Positions 24,266-37,224 of a DNA stretch of 64,000 bases are shown in pieces (the stretch's first letter is position 1; each line of letters starts with the position of its first letter). Source of the DNA: Cheilinus undulatus (lineage: Eukaryota > Chordata > Actinopteri > Labriformes > Labridae); assembly GCF_018320785.1 (NCBI RefSeq), contig NC_054872.1, forward strand, positions 41,528,551-41,592,550, read 5' to 3'. Made by a program: the position numbers and the translations under genes. The notes under the pieces were generated by a model, which was given only the letters and a program-made list of their open reading frames with translations, was not told where the DNA came from and ran no database searches.

Positions 24266-25290
24266 GTAAGTCTTATTCTATATGTGACTCAGTTTGTCAA
24301 CAGCCTGTAGCATTTTGGCCAACACTTTCTATGCTGCTATGAGGACTGCTACAGAACAGAGGTAGTTATTACATCCATTCTGTTTTCATTTAATGTGCTC
24401 ATGGATGATATATTCCAGTATCACCATAAAAGTTTACTAAAGTTAATAAAATATCCTACTACTGGGATCCTACTGTGTCTGATGACTGATGTGGGCCAGA
24501 AATGAACTTAAATGACCTTGCCAGTGCTATACAGCTATCAGCCTGTGGTGGCAGCACCGAGCACAATGCACGAATAAGCAACGCCCCAGTCTGCGAAGAA
24601 GGGCGAAGTTCTGGGTTGTGTGGTACCTATTGTAGAAATCTTGAACGTTTACAGCAAAACTGAAGTAGGATTTCTGTGTCTTCATATCTGCCATTGCTTA
24701 TCTTGGTATGTGTCGAAAAAAATCACACAACACGTCTCTGCATGCCTTCTGAAACGAATTTAACTTTTTCATTTAGTTTTAGGCATCAACTGTAAAGGTA
24801 GTTGTATTTATGCCAGTTTTAGTCAACGTTATGTTAGTAAAAGGGACACAAACACGGTGGTTATAAGATTAAAAGCCATAATTGTTTATTTAAAAAAGCA
24901 TAATTATGTAATAAAAATGAAATCATGAGCTAAAAATCAATAAAAATGAGATAAAAATATATAAATATGAGATAAAATCTAAATAACAAGGTAAAAGTCC
25001 ATAATTATGAGATGAAAAGTAAAAATTATAAGATTTACCAAACTATTAACTTGACTATGACTTTGAATGTCAAAATTTCAGCTTTTAAATCTCATATTAG
25101 ACTGTACAAGCTCATAATTTTGACCTTTTATCTTACAAATTAGACTCTTTATGTTATGATTTTGACTTATTCAATCAATTGTGGCAATCTGAAAAACATA
25201 ATCTTAACAATAACCGTAACAGTACGTATTATTTGCTTTTCAAGTGGTGGAAATGGGCTTCCGTAAAGTGTTTAACAAATTCAGATGAAT
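24266..25290. other. Spacer of unit 2, no gene seen
   Basis: The first 600 bp match units 4 and 5 (GCAACGCCCCAGTCTG, CACAACACGTCTCTGCATGC). From about 24840 the sequence is particular to this unit and very AT-rich, with repeated ATGAGATAAAA and ATAATTATG runs. No coding potential was recognised. Confidence 0.4.
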
Positions 25291-25314
25291 AATCACACTG
25301 AACTAGATGTTTTT

Positions 25315-25855
25315 GGGTTTTTTTGCGATCAAATTTTTATGATAATTTTCAAAGATATGCAGTTCGTTGTAGTAACAACTGAATGATACAAGTCAAGGCA
25401 TATCAAATTAAAATAAAACAAATCAGAGCAAAACAAACAAATGGCGACGTCCCCCTCCTCCCTCCCCAGAAAGATCTCAATGAATTATAATAAAATATAA
25501 TATGATAACAATGATAAATAGCGATGATAAATGGTGTACTAATAATAACAATAATAATTACAAATAATTAGTAATACCAGATTTCAGGCAACTCAGCCCC
25601 CCCCCCCCACGTCCTTCAGGAGCACAGAGACATTGGAGCGGTATGCAAAGACACCGCAGGTGGATCCTCACCTGTAGAGTCCCCACCTACCACCGCCATG
25701 CCAGCATACCTCCACCCTGTCACGTAGAAGTACCAACCAAAGAGCTGAAAGGCAGATATTGTCCCCACAACAAAAACGCACATTAACCCGACATTAACAC
25801 ACCATCCTTCACAGAAAGTCAGAAAATTGCATGAGAATATCAGATGCAGCAAACA
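25315..25855 (-). pseudogene. Possible retroposed transcript fragment (minus strand)
   Basis: The segment is bounded by a direct repeat of about 24 bp, AATCACACTGAACTAGATG... at 25291-25314 and the same with one extra base at 25856-25879. A T-rich run (GGGTTTTTTT) lies just inside the left repeat, as expected for the A tail of a minus-strand retrocopy. On the minus strand an open frame (25861-25616) reads through a hydrophobic stretch (GLMCVFVVGTISAFQLFGWY) and ends at a stop. The source gene was not recognised. A diverged mobile element is the alternative. Confidence 0.4.
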
Positions 25856-25879
25856 AATCACAACTGAACTAGATGTTTT

Positions 25880-27598
25880 AATGTTGGAAATTACTGCAAC
25901 GGCTCTTGCTAGTCACTTCACCTTCTTTTAAAGACCAAAACAAAGTCAAAGCAAAGCATAGCATTGCTTTTTGCCTTTTGAAACCCGTTAGACACTGAGA
26001 GGTTAGGATTTACAGTTTGAGTTAAATGTGTGGGAAGTACTTCTGGGAAGAGCTTCACTCCTCCCCCTAATAAGACACACACACAAAAACAATCATAGTG
26101 CGTATTGTTTGGACTTCCATAATTCTTTTACAGAAACAAACCGGTGAGTCTTTGAGTGTTTTACTTTAACGTAGTTCCCGGTTATCCAGACGGTATGCTA
26201 TTATTTATATAGCCTACAGTAGTCCAGTGGTGCTGATGCGAACTCCAATTATAACCGTCCCGTGTCATTTAAGGTATCTAACGGATGACATATGAAGCCA
26301 TTGAGATATGTAAAGCTTTCCGGTAGCATGCTTGGATAAAAACGTTTTAAATTCGGGCAGTATTAAAGGTTAAAAACACTAATTAGCCACATCAGGTTTC
26401 TTAAACTCATCCATTACACTGACGTCAGAGCTGTTAGCTTGCTAACCGCTCGTTAGGAAGCTCTGCTATTACAACAGTAACGTTAAGACCTACAAATACA
26501 AATGTAATACATTTACACAATGAATAGATTTGTGGCTGTGCGTTATTAACTGTTTTACCAGCGAAGATTATCTGAATGGTGTCAGTGGCCAAAAACAGGT
26601 AGGATGACATACTAATGCATTCCGACCACCAATGGCAGCACTGAGCACAAACTACCGATACAGCTGCATTCTAGCCCGCGAAGAAGAAAGGCATCTCGGG
26701 ATGGGGTTGCGTAGGTGTTAGACCTTCATCAAAAACATCACTTTAAAATTACCTGTGTAGGACACGGAAAACCTACGAAACAAGACTTTGTATAAGTTCT
26801 TAATGCATTAAACTGTTTATTTTCCTACTTTAGATAGGTAAGAAAGGGGTGTGATAACTACAACTGATCTAAGGCTCAGTGATGTTAGTATTTCACAATA
26901 TACAATCACAGTATATTGTTTTATTAGCTCACTTGTCTTATTATAATAAAGCAACCATAACGAAAACATCGGGGTTGGGCTTCATCGTTTTGTCGTTCCT
27001 GAAGTGTCTTGGAAAAGATGTGCGCAGTTAAAAAAGTGGTGAACTGGAAGCAGGTGTTGAAGGGGTGGGGAAGGTATAGGTAAAGGCAACACTGGGATCA
27101 TTCACTAAAGACCATGGTATAATTTACATTTTCATGTATTACTTGAATTTAAGCTGCCGACAAACAAATTTAACCAACAAAATGATAAGCACAGAGTTTT
27201 CCAAGCAACCAGTTTTATTGATAACCAAAAATAGCATGAAATTAAAAGTACACACACAGCGACCCACAAACCATCTGAGGACAACACAGAGCTAGTGTCA
27301 TGCATTATTGAGACATGAATGAATGCAGATGTAAATGGATAGAGGTCTGTGTTCATTTAGCCCCCTGGCGGTCTAAGCCTACAGTATTAAAACTAAGAGA
27401 TGCTCCATTGCAAGTGTGAGCCAGCCTCCTCTTGAAAGTAGAGATGATGTCCACTGGCTCTTCCAAACTTCCATGCTTCCTACACCACTTTGGAGAATAT
27501 CTAAGTAAAAGGGATGAGCTAAGTTATTGACATGACACCAGCCAGCATGATGTAAGTTTTAAAAGGTAATCACTGGCACTGTCAAATATGATACAGCT
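25880..27598. other. Spacer of unit 2 before the minisatellite
   Basis: From 25880 to about 26530 the sequence is particular to this unit. It contains ACAGAAACAAACCGGTGAGTC at about 26131-26151, a possible further leader-exon donor. From about 26530 it matches unit 1 (8060-8770). No gene was seen. Confidence 0.4.
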
Positions 27599-28370
27599 GA
27601 AATATCATCTGTAAATATCAGGCTATATCAGCTGTAAATATTGGGATATGATGGCTGCATATATCAGACAAAACTTGTCATAAATATTCAGCTGTATTGG
27701 CTATAAATGTCAGGCTATTTTGGCTGTAAATATCATGCCATGTTGGCTTTAAATATCAGGCTATATTTACTGTAAATATCAGGCTCTATTGGCTTTAAAT
27801 ATCAGGCTTTATCTGCTTGAAAAATAATGCTTTATTTGCTGCAAATAGTGGGCTATTTAGGCTATGGATATTGGGCTATATTTTTGGGCTACATTGGCTT
27901 CTAACATCAGGCTATATTGGCTGTGAAATATAAGGCTATATTTGCCACAAATAGCAGGCTTTATTGGCTGAAAATATGGGTTTATGTTGGCTGTAAGTAT
28001 CAGGCTATATTTGCTGTAAACATGGGGCTTTATCAGCTATAAATAACAGGCTTTGTTGGCCGTTAATATTGTGCTACATTGGCTATAATAATCAGGCCTT
28101 CTCTGCTGTACAAATAATGCTGTTTTGGCTGCAAACATTGGGCTGTATTTCTGTAAATGTCGAGCTATATTGGCTGCCAACATCAGGCTATATTGGCTGT
28201 AAATATTGGGCTATGTTGGTTGTAAATATCTGGCTGTATTTGGCATAAATTGCAGGCTAAATGGGCTGTGAATATTTGGCTATATTTGCTATAAATAACA
28301 GGCGATATTTGCTATTGATAACAAGCTATATTTTCCATAAATATCTGGCTATATTGGCTGTAAATAGTGG
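27599..28370. repeat. Minisatellite, unit 2
   Basis: Roughly 30 diverged units of about 23 bp with core ATCAGGCTATATTGGCTG, at the same relative position as the array at 11341-12107 and ending at the same flank (AGTGGATGTATGTACCAGTG). Confidence 0.9.
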
Positions 28371-29624
28371 ATGTATGTACCAGTGTGTTTATGGAGTTTT
28401 AGGCAGGACTAACAGACCAATGTCAGCTGAAGTCTTTTTTCCATTTCTTGTCCTCATGTGAAGAATGTCTGAAGGACTGGATTATACTTAGAAAGTATCT
28501 TTCAAGGATTAAAGTTTAATTTTTGAACTTAATTTATGTATCAGTAACGATATCTGTGCTAAAATTAATTTGGAAGCACCTACATATCGGATACGGGCAA
28601 AGATCACATGTCTTGGTCTCTATCAAGGACCACTAGCAGGCCAGCATCTTAATTGGGTTACAGGGAACAAAAGGCTTGTTTAAGCTGCTTGAGCTGTAAG
28701 GGCTCTATTAGTTAGCACAGGGGGTTTAAATCATCTGGAGCTATTTTGATAGAATCTGTTTTTGGCACCAGGTAACATCTATATTATGGACGGATAAGAT
28801 AGGATGGGCGGGGGGAAGTTAACAAGTTTTTTTTTTTTTTTACTAGGATGGCAAAGAGCACACCACAAAATTTGGTTTTCAGGAAAAACTTGTTAAATAC
28901 ATTTTTAACTATATTTTTTGCTTGGACATTGAGATTTTTGATCCTGCTATTCAACAGTGGTCTGTTCAGTTTTTGAGTTTTTTTTTTTTTTTTAATTGAC
29001 AAAGCAAATCACCACAACAGTTTATATCCAAGGCTCTGAATGGATGCCACTGCACAGAGGCTTAAACATAAGTCATCACAAATGCAGCAGTATTTTTGAA
29101 AACAAAAAAGGCGTCTTTGACCTCTTATTGTGCAGTATGATGATTATAAACTGAAAAGGTCAGCCCATAAGAACTCAAATCTTTCCAAGCAATAATCCTT
29201 GAGACAATACATGCATGATTTTTGCAAAGTTACATGGGGATGATGGGAGTCTTCAAACATCCAGTCAGGCTTATACTGTGGGTCCTCTTTGGGAACAGAC
29301 TGACCCAAAATACTGACTGGTTGAGAAAATCACTGCCACATTAAATATAACATTTTTAAAGATTAGCTGTATGACACCTTTTTACTGTTTGTGGAAATAG
29401 AATACAATCAGTGTTGTAGAGAAATGACGTAGCTTTGCTTCACTTGCCACTCAGTGGCAGTTTAATGGAAGTCCGGTCACTTGACAGTAATGTTTGTGAT
29501 CAACAAGGAAATGAAAATAATAAATACCGTGGATTTTAATGTCAATACTCAGTATTTGTTTTTAAGTCAAAGCGTAAGAAACAGTAGCCATAATCTGATT
29601 TTGCATTTTTTTTTTCTTTTCAGT
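28371..29624. other. Spacer upstream of exon A of copy 3
   Basis: The segment matches 12108-13554 with poly-T tracts in place of the (TTTG)n run. The conserved pre-exon block is at about 29100-29340. The exon A acceptor is preceded by a strong T/C tract. No gene was seen. Confidence 0.45.
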
Positions 29625-29640
29625 CGGCAGGATCAGCAGG

Positions 29641-32600
29641 ATGTCTGTGACCATGACCAGAAGTGACGGGGTCACTGTGTTCACTTTGACCTCGGACCCC
29701 CAAAGTTCTTTACCTCCAATATGCCAAATCCTCAAAGGCCTCTGCTACAGCCCTGTCTGCTGCTCTGTGTCTCAGCGCCTGAAGAAGTTTCAGGGAGCTT
29801 CTCAGTCAGTCCTGGGGGTGAGTTACAACCACACACGTTTTTCAACTTAGTCTGTGAAACTTCAGCTTTAGAGTGTTTACGTACAACTCAGCAGCTTTTA
29901 AATACGTTTTTCTTCTTCCACACAGGTCTGGTTTAATCTTTTATGAAAAAATTTGTTTCCAGAGAAACATTAGCTCAAGCAAAATGTTAATCCAACTGAA
30001 TTTTTCATTCTCTTTCCTAACAGTTGTATATTGTTGTCATAATCACGTTGGAGTCTCATTTTAAGAGTGTTTTCATAATACTGTCAGGACTCTGTACCTC
30101 TAGGATCAGGTAAAGTTATTTTTAAACAACTTTTAGGAAAGACAATGAAACTTAGAGAAAGAGGTCCTATTAAAATACTCTCTGCACCACAGCTCTGATC
30201 TCTAATGTACTCAAACCATTGCACATGGTAAGTATAGTAAAACTGTACAGGTACATGTTGTTCACACTGTGTTTGCTCCTCCTCAGGCCCTGCATATTAT
30301 GGTTGGTTTGCTGAACATCAGCCTTGGAGCAATCCTCCTCTATGGTGAATCTTCATGGCAGATGTATCACTACAAGTTTCCTATTTGGTTGGGAGTACTG
30401 GTAAGCAAACCAACATTTTATTTGTTTTTAAGGTTATTTTGCTTATTAGCCAACATTTTCCATAGTTTTAATTTAAGTCTGGTTTGTGTTTCTGAATACC
30501 ACCAAGTCTTCTGTGACGTTAGAATTAGGAGTGATGCAATTTCATTGGGGGTTTGCAGTGATTCTGGGGTATTACAGCTTGTTCACACAGGACAGGACCT
30601 GCTATGCATTAGCGTGTTGACACTGATATTAAGATTAAAACACCAGAGATAGTTCACTAACCAGTTCACTAAGCAGCTTTGAAAATGATTTTCAAGAATA
30701 TATCAAGAGGGTTTTTTAATGATCTGGCAGATTTCTGAAACAGTGCAGATTTGTTTTTTCCCCGTTTCATTAAAATTATTTTTTTTTGTACTGATTACAA
30801 GATTTGTCTTCTGTACATTTCCCTGTCTTACATCTGAGTTCACATGTTTTTTTATGGTTGTGAATACTTGACAAAAAACAGAGCAAAGATATATTTCTTT
30901 TAGGCACAGGCCAACCCAAACAAGTCTTCTCACAGCTTTTTTAATGTCTTAGTTGTCAGTTGGCATTATTAAGTCTCATGATTACATTTCTTGCCCTGGT
31001 GCATGAGTGTTATCCTTGCTTCATGAAATACTTAAGTTGAGGACGATAGTAATGGCTCATGGTTCTCAGCCTTGGTGTGAAAAGGTGAAAGGTTAAATCA
31101 TTTTTGTTTTTTGTCTCTTCTTTAGTTTATTTTATTCGGCATCATGAACATTTTGTCTGAGAAGTTCCCAAGTCCATGTCTGGTGAGTAGTACAGCTTTG
31201 TAACATCTTCATTTGAGCTTTCATTTGATGGTCAACTGTTATTCATGTTTTGTATGAATCAGTGTTACTCAGTCCTGCTAAACAAAGAGCCAAATTGTTA
31301 AAAAAAATACCTTTTCAAGAGCCACAATCCAAATGCCCAGTCCGACAGAGCGGGAAAATGGTCTGAAACACCACTGACTGCTCTATGAGAAACGGATGAC
31401 AACAGGGAAAAACAGACTAATATCAGCTTAAATGAGAGATATTTGGACTCAGCAGAGATCCATCCATTTCCAAAAGACACAGTCGACCATGGACATTGAT
31501 ATGTGGTCATAAAATCTCATTTCCTGACATTTATAATGGACCTGATTTCAGTACACATAGCAGAGCCTGAAGGCTCACATCAGCCAAGCTCATCACTGAC
31601 GGATTTGAAGCTGAATTAACTTTGAAAAGTTTTGTTCATATCAAGTTTTAGATCAGATGTTTCTCTGTATTTCAGCAATTCATTTAATTCTTTTTCCTTT
31701 CGCCTATCGCTGTAAAGATCGCTCCATAGTTGTCAACTCTGTTTGGGAAAATATGGGGTATATTTCAAAACCAGATAAACACACCCTGGTTGTTTTTCCT
31801 AATCTAGTCTCATTTTAAAACAAGTTAAACCCTCATTTCCCTTCTTTAATGTGACAGATTCCCATGGTATAGCCCTCAACTTTTATACTATGCTGTATAA
31901 ACTGTTAAGCCTCACATAGTGGAAACAACCCTAGTATTTCACTAAATTGAATGTATTCATCACTGAATGAATGATTGTTGTATTTACAGTAATCATCTCG
32001 TTTAATTATATGCATACCGTTACGGCTCCAAACATGTCTATAAACATAATATATCAGCTGAGGATCTCTGAGGATCAGGGGAGTTTGCATGTTCTCCTCG
32101 TACAAGCTTTGATTCTCTCCAAGTACTCCGGCTTCCTCCCACCACCAAGAACATGCTTGTTAGGTTGACTGAGCACTCTAAATTTGCTGTAGTTGTGAAT
32201 GTGAGCGAGCCTGGTTGTCTGTCTCTATATGTCAGCCTGCGCCTACCAACGGGATAAACAGTATAGAAAATTGGATGGATGTCTAAAATATGCCCACAGA
32301 TCCGGGAGAGAAGAGTCCTCTTTCCCTCAGCCACAAACTTTAAGCAACTACTGCCACCACTAGCCTGTTGAAGACACTGCTGGTAGGTGGAAACTGTCAA
32401 CAGGGGGCATAGGGTTAGATTTTCAAAATAAAAGCGTAGTTTTAAGGTGTAAGCTGGTAGTTTGATATTCTACTGATTTTCTTAGATAATTCTTAACCAG
32501 TAATTAATTAACCTACTGAATACCAGCATTAGATACTGAAAACTTGATATTCATCTTGATTTAGTACATTTTAGTGTCAGAGTTGACAAAAATCAAAATA

Positions 32601-35600
32601 TGATGGACAAAGAGTCATATTCTAGAAAAAAAAGATGACTCAAAAATCAGTTCCTTCACACAACTGCTAGTTGAGACCTCAACTGACACAAATCTTCATT
32701 TAAAATTTTTATTGAAAAAAAAAGTACAAAGTCAGGAAATATCTGTGCAGTGTCACAGTGAAAGGAAAGCTTTTACTGAACATGGGTGTGAGTGCTGCAC
32801 ATTTTTTTTTACATAAAAAGATAAACATAATCACAATTATTTTAAATTGAAATTGAGATCACAATAAGTAAACACAATTACTCATGGGTTTTATCAGATC
32901 TGCATCAACTGCATATATTGAATTTAAACACCTTTAACACTTTGACAAAAAGCAGCAAATGAATATAGATGAGTGGGAAAAGTTTAAATATCTAAAAATA
33001 ATAACATATGGGGTTAAAAAAACAAGTGTGAGCCTGCATGCAATGCAGAAATCATTTAAACTCAGTTATGTTGTTATCATGTCTGTTGGATGCCAAAATC
33101 AGAATAAAGATTAAAGACTCAGTACTAGCAGGTGCCATGGATCATCCACCCCTAGTCTGCAATTTGTGCATTGTCACATATCCCTCAGCGGTGTTTTATT
33201 TTACACTGTTTGTGCTTGGTTTTGAATAAATTATGTATTTTTTTCTTTTTGCAGGTCATCCTCAGTGTGATCTTGAATCTATCAGGAGTTGCTTTTGCCA
33301 TCACAGCCATCGTTCTCTACATCATCAATGTCTTAAACATTTGGTTGTGGTGGATGTGCCATGAATTTGATTATGATATCAGATACAGACACAGGGCGAC
33401 ACTTTCACCTGAAGAAATGACCAAATGCCTGGAGATACAAGGTCTGGTTCTGGTATGTGTTTAAAAAGTGGTATTTAGTGAGTGAAGACACACGCTGTGT
33501 AGCTGAGGAATGGAAAAATTATTTTACTGATAGATTTCAACTTTAAAGTTAGATCAGGGATTATTACACAGCTTTACAACAAATTAACTATGAAAAAACT
33601 TCAGTGATTTTAAAGGTCACATTGTTTCTTTTGTGTCTGATCAGATGATTTTAAGGAGCATCAACGCTGTGCTGATCGTCCTGGCAGTCCTGGAGCTCTG
33701 TGTCACCATCAGTTCTGCTGTTTTGGGGATCAAAGCTCTAAAGCAGAAGACAGAGAACAAGGTAGAGTCTACACATCATATCTCACTGTTTAACTTGTTA
33801 ACACAGGGAATACTGGCTGAACAAACATGCTCTCATTTTCTTTGAAAAGCATTACATGTCTGAATGTCTGTGCTGCTATGAGTTTGGCTTTTTGAACTAA
33901 TGTCACATCTTCACTCCTGAAAACATCAAAGAACTACATGACAATGGTGAACAAAGCAGCAGGGTTGGATGCCATTATGACAAAGTTGCTAAAGCGTTCC
34001 CACTGATCCTTGAAAAATCTTTAAAAGTCTTCAATTAGATTTTTGAAATTTAGGCCATGAAAAGTCTTAAGAGTCTTAATTTTACCTGTGAGAGGTATCG
34101 ATTTTTAGAAGGCACATTGCCTTCGATGTGTATTTATCCCAAATTTGATTTCTAGCAAAACTTTTAGATTAGAATAATTATTTTTTTGTATGTTTGTCCA
34201 CGTTACAATTAACCACATTTACTACAGCACTGCCTGTACCTGTCTGTGTCACTTTTCCTACATACACTATATTGCCAAAAGTATTCACTCACCCGTCCAA
34301 ATAATTGAAATCAGGTGTTCCAATCACTTCCATGGCCACAGGTGTATAAAATCAAGCACCTCAGCATGCAGACTGTTTCTACAAACATTTGTGAAAGAAT
34401 GGGTTGCTCTCAGGAGCTCAGTGAATTCCAGCCTGTTACTGTGATAGGATGCCACCTGTGGAACAAGTCCAGTGGTGAAATTTCCTCGCTCCTAAATATT
34501 CCACAGTCAACTGTCAGTGGTGTTATAACAAAGTGGAAGTGATTGGGAACAACAGCAACTCAGCCACCAAGTGGTAGGCCATATAAAATGACGGAGCGGT
34601 GTCAGTGGATGCTGAGGCGCATAGTGCACAGAGGTCGCCAACTTTCTGCAGAATCAATCGCTACAGACCTCCAAACTTCATGTGGCCTTCAGATTAGCTC
34701 AAGAACAGTGCATAGAGAGTTTCATGGAATGGATTTACATGGCCAAGCAGTTGCATCCAAGCCATACATCACCAAGTGCAATGCAAAGAGTCGGAGGCAG
34801 TGGTGTTAAGCACGCTGCCACTGGACTCTAGAGCAGTGGAGATGCATTCTCTGGAGTGGCAAATGCATTTCTCCATCTGGCAATCTGATGGACGAGTCTG
34901 GTTTTTGCGGTTGCCAGGAGAATGGTACTTGTCTGACTGCATTGTGCCAAGTGTAAAGTTTGGTGGAGGGGGGATTATGGTGTGGGGTTGTTTTTCAGGA
35001 GCTGGGCTTGGCCCCTTAGTTCCAGTGAAAGGAACTCTGAATGCTTCAGCAGACCAAGAGATTTTGGACAATTCCATGCTCCCAACTTTGTGGGAACAGC
35101 TTGGGGATGTTCCAACATGACTGTGCACCAGTGCACAAAGCAAGTTCCATAAAGACATGGATGAGAGAGTTTGGTGTGGATGAACTTGACTGGCCTGCAC
35201 AGAGTCCTGACCTCAACCTGATAGAACACTGTTGGGATGAATTAGAGCAGAGACTGAGAGCCAGGCCTTCTCGTCCAACATCAGTGTGTGACCTTATGAA
35301 TGCGTTTCTGGAAGAATGGTCAAAATTTCCATAAACACACTCCTAAAGCTTGTGGAATGCCTTTCCAGAAGAGTTGAAGCTGTTATAGCTGCAAAGGGTG
35401 GACCGACGTCATATTAAACCCTATGGATTAAGAAAAGGATGTCACTCAAGTTCATATGCGTGTCAAGGCAGGGGAGTGAATACTTTTGGCAATATAGTGT
35501 ATTTCCTGCTGCACTCTCACATCAGCTCAGCGCTACTTCATGTAAAAATGTACAGGGTCTGGTGGAGATGTAGGTAAAGTCTGGGTGAAAAGTTTGTCCT

Positions 35601-35934
35601 TTTGCATTCACACTTGCAGCTTACCGCAGAATTAACAGTACCTCCATTAAAGATTTAAAGAGTAGCCAACAATGGAAGTAAGGTTGTTTTGGTGATCTGA
35701 ACTGGTTTATGCCTTTAGAGTTAGAAGTGCTCTCTGTAAAAGTCTATTTATTAAAATGAGTTACCCGTGAAAGGAGCTATTCTAACCTTTATTTATGGTT
35801 TAACTGTGTAACAGAAGTTCTTATAAGATTACATTGTGCGATTTCATGATGTTGATTTTCTCTTTCAGAGCCCTGATGACCCAGAACAGTACAAACCACT
35901 GCTGGAGGAAGTCACCAGTAACCCTGCAGCTTAA
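29641..35934 (+). CDS. ms4a-like: MS4A-like four-transmembrane protein, copy 3
   Basis: Exons are 29641-29817 (A), 30287-30400 (B), 31126-31182 (C), 33255-33452 (D), 33645-33761 (E) and 35869-35934 (F), giving 242 codons with every junction in phase 0. Topology and domain order match copy 2. Loop 1 is [14 protein letters not shown]. Loop 2 is the most altered of the group that keeps full length ([18 protein letters not shown]), and the end of exon D reads EIQGLVL where copies 2 and 5 have ETQDLVL. The tail keeps YKPLLEEV. Exon A matches copy 2 base for base. The last intron carries a Tc1 element and a 240-bp insertion shared only with copy 4. Intron C-D has about 700 bp of extra sequence, also shared only with copy 4. 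Confidence 0.93.
32075..32285. repeat. Dispersed teleost repeat in intron C-D of copy 3
   Basis: The segment runs from GGGGAGTTTGCATGTTCTCC through ACTCCGGCTTCCTCCCACCA to TATAGAAAATTGGATGGATG. This phrase set is a very common interspersed repeat in fish genomes. It is absent from copy 4 at the corresponding place. Confidence 0.65.
33848..34095. repeat. 240-bp insertion shared by copies 3 and 4
   Basis: After exon E, copies 1, 2 and 5 go from AAGCATTA directly to GAGGTGAGAGGTCC. Copy 3 and copy 4 (46983-47215) carry an extra block containing CACATCTTCACTCCTGAAAA and GGGTTGGATGCCATTATGAC. Its origin was not recognised. Confidence 0.7.
34265..35499 (+). mobile_element. Tc1/mariner element in the last intron of copy 3
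   Basis: The element is 1235 bp between TA dinucleotides, with ends CACTATATTGCCAAAAGTAT and ATACTTTTGGCAATATAGTG. Copy 5 keeps the empty site (CCTACATATTTCCTGCTGC near 56312). It holds a mutated transposase gene, so it is probably inactive. Confidence 0.93.
34345..35334 (+). pseudogene. Inactive Tc1-like transposase
   Basis: The N-terminal part shows helix-turn-helix character ([19 protein letters not shown]) and the middle a GRPYKMTER linker. The catalytic part is split between frames and includes [29 protein letters not shown] with the second Asp, and [15 protein letters not shown] with the third acidic residue. A TGA after ITKWK and later frameshifts break the frame. Confidence 0.85.
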
Positions 35935-36309
35935 ATCCAAATCTCTGCTTGGCACTATTACTGAAGAGAAAGTTTACTCCTAAGTTCTTATGCGTCTTTA
36001 CCACCGAATGTATTTACTGTTGAATTACACTAATGCAGTGAGTACAAAGTCAGCTGAAATGTTGGGTCTCTTCCTGAGGGTTGCTTCAGAATCTTTGCAC
36101 TTATTCTTCAGAGCACTTTGAATAATAGTCAACAGCCACTCTTTTCATTTCTTCTGTTTCTGTTCTTTCAATGCTACTCATGATTAAGATTGTCGAGCGA
36201 TGTGCCGTAAGGTCAGTAATTTTGTAACTGTAAGGGAAGTCTATGCATGTGTGTAACACTGATGGACTGATGGGGTTTCTGTTTTATTCTAAACCATGTT
36301 AAAAACATG

Positions 36310-36315
36310 AATAAA
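36310..36315 (+). other. Polyadenylation signal of copy 3
   Basis: AATAAA in the conserved 3' UTR context, about 375 bp after the stop codon. Confidence 0.7.
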
Positions 36316-36329
36316 AATAACTCAAAGCT

Positions 36330-37224
36330 GTGGGTTTCATTTATGTTGTACCTCTGCTCTGTCCTTTACAAGATGCCTTAAAGCATGACTGAGAAATGGA
36401 ATCACTTAATATCTAATTGTGTTTAATTTTTCCACAACTGTTGGGTGAAAGGCTGCTTTTTTAAAGTTGCAGACAGCAATGTTGCATTGTGATATGCAAG
36501 GTATGGCTATTCAATAATGAGACTGCCTTTATGGGGATAAAATCATGTGTTTCAGTCACATGGTGGTCAAATGCACCACCTTTTCTTGTCCTTAATTTCC
36601 CAGTAAAAAGTCAATAAGGAAAAAAGTGGGCGATTTTGGGATAGTTTTTGACTTAAAAAAACATCAATTTTCATTGCTTAAATTTAGGATGGACTATGTT
36701 TTTGCTTACCTGTATGGGCCCCTGATGGGGCTGAGTCCCAGAAAGCTTTCCCCTTTGTCCCGCCATGGGGCTCTGTTCTTGGGTGATAGCGTGAAGCTCA
36801 CCAAAACTAAAATGATCTATTATGCATTAGGATCACTGTTATTTTTAATGGAGTTTCCCATGTTTGACATATCTTTCAATCAATCAAGAACTTTATTTTC
36901 CCCCATAGGGGTGATTCAGTCTGCAAATTATGGGGAGCATGAGAAACACACAAGCCACATAAAACACATAAGAGTACATAAAAACATGTAACGGCTTTGT
37001 CAAGAAAAGTTTATAGAACATTTATGCACACTTCAAGGTACTTTACAGAGATAAAACAGCATTTACAACAAAGAGCATCAATATACATTTAAATGACATT
37101 AAAATTGAATAAAGTAGAATTAAAGATAAAAGGAAATAGGAAAAATGACACTCAGCAAAAAAACAGAACTTAAAATATTTTGAAATATCCTCATTAGTGT
37201 TCTTGCTCAGTTTTTGCCAAAAAA
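36330..37224. other. Spacer downstream of copy 3
   Basis: It contains the conserved downstream block (36640-36860) and the LINE-tail insertion shared with unit 2 (about 36858-37000). A 121-codon open frame (36626-36991) crosses both and is not supported as a gene. Confidence 0.5.

Noticed and set aside
34769-35200. 143-codon minus-strand frame
   Set aside because: Antisense shadow of the Tc1 transposase in copy 3.
36626-36991. 121-codon frame downstream of copy 3
   Set aside because: It joins the conserved downstream block to a LINE-tail insertion, so its length is accidental.
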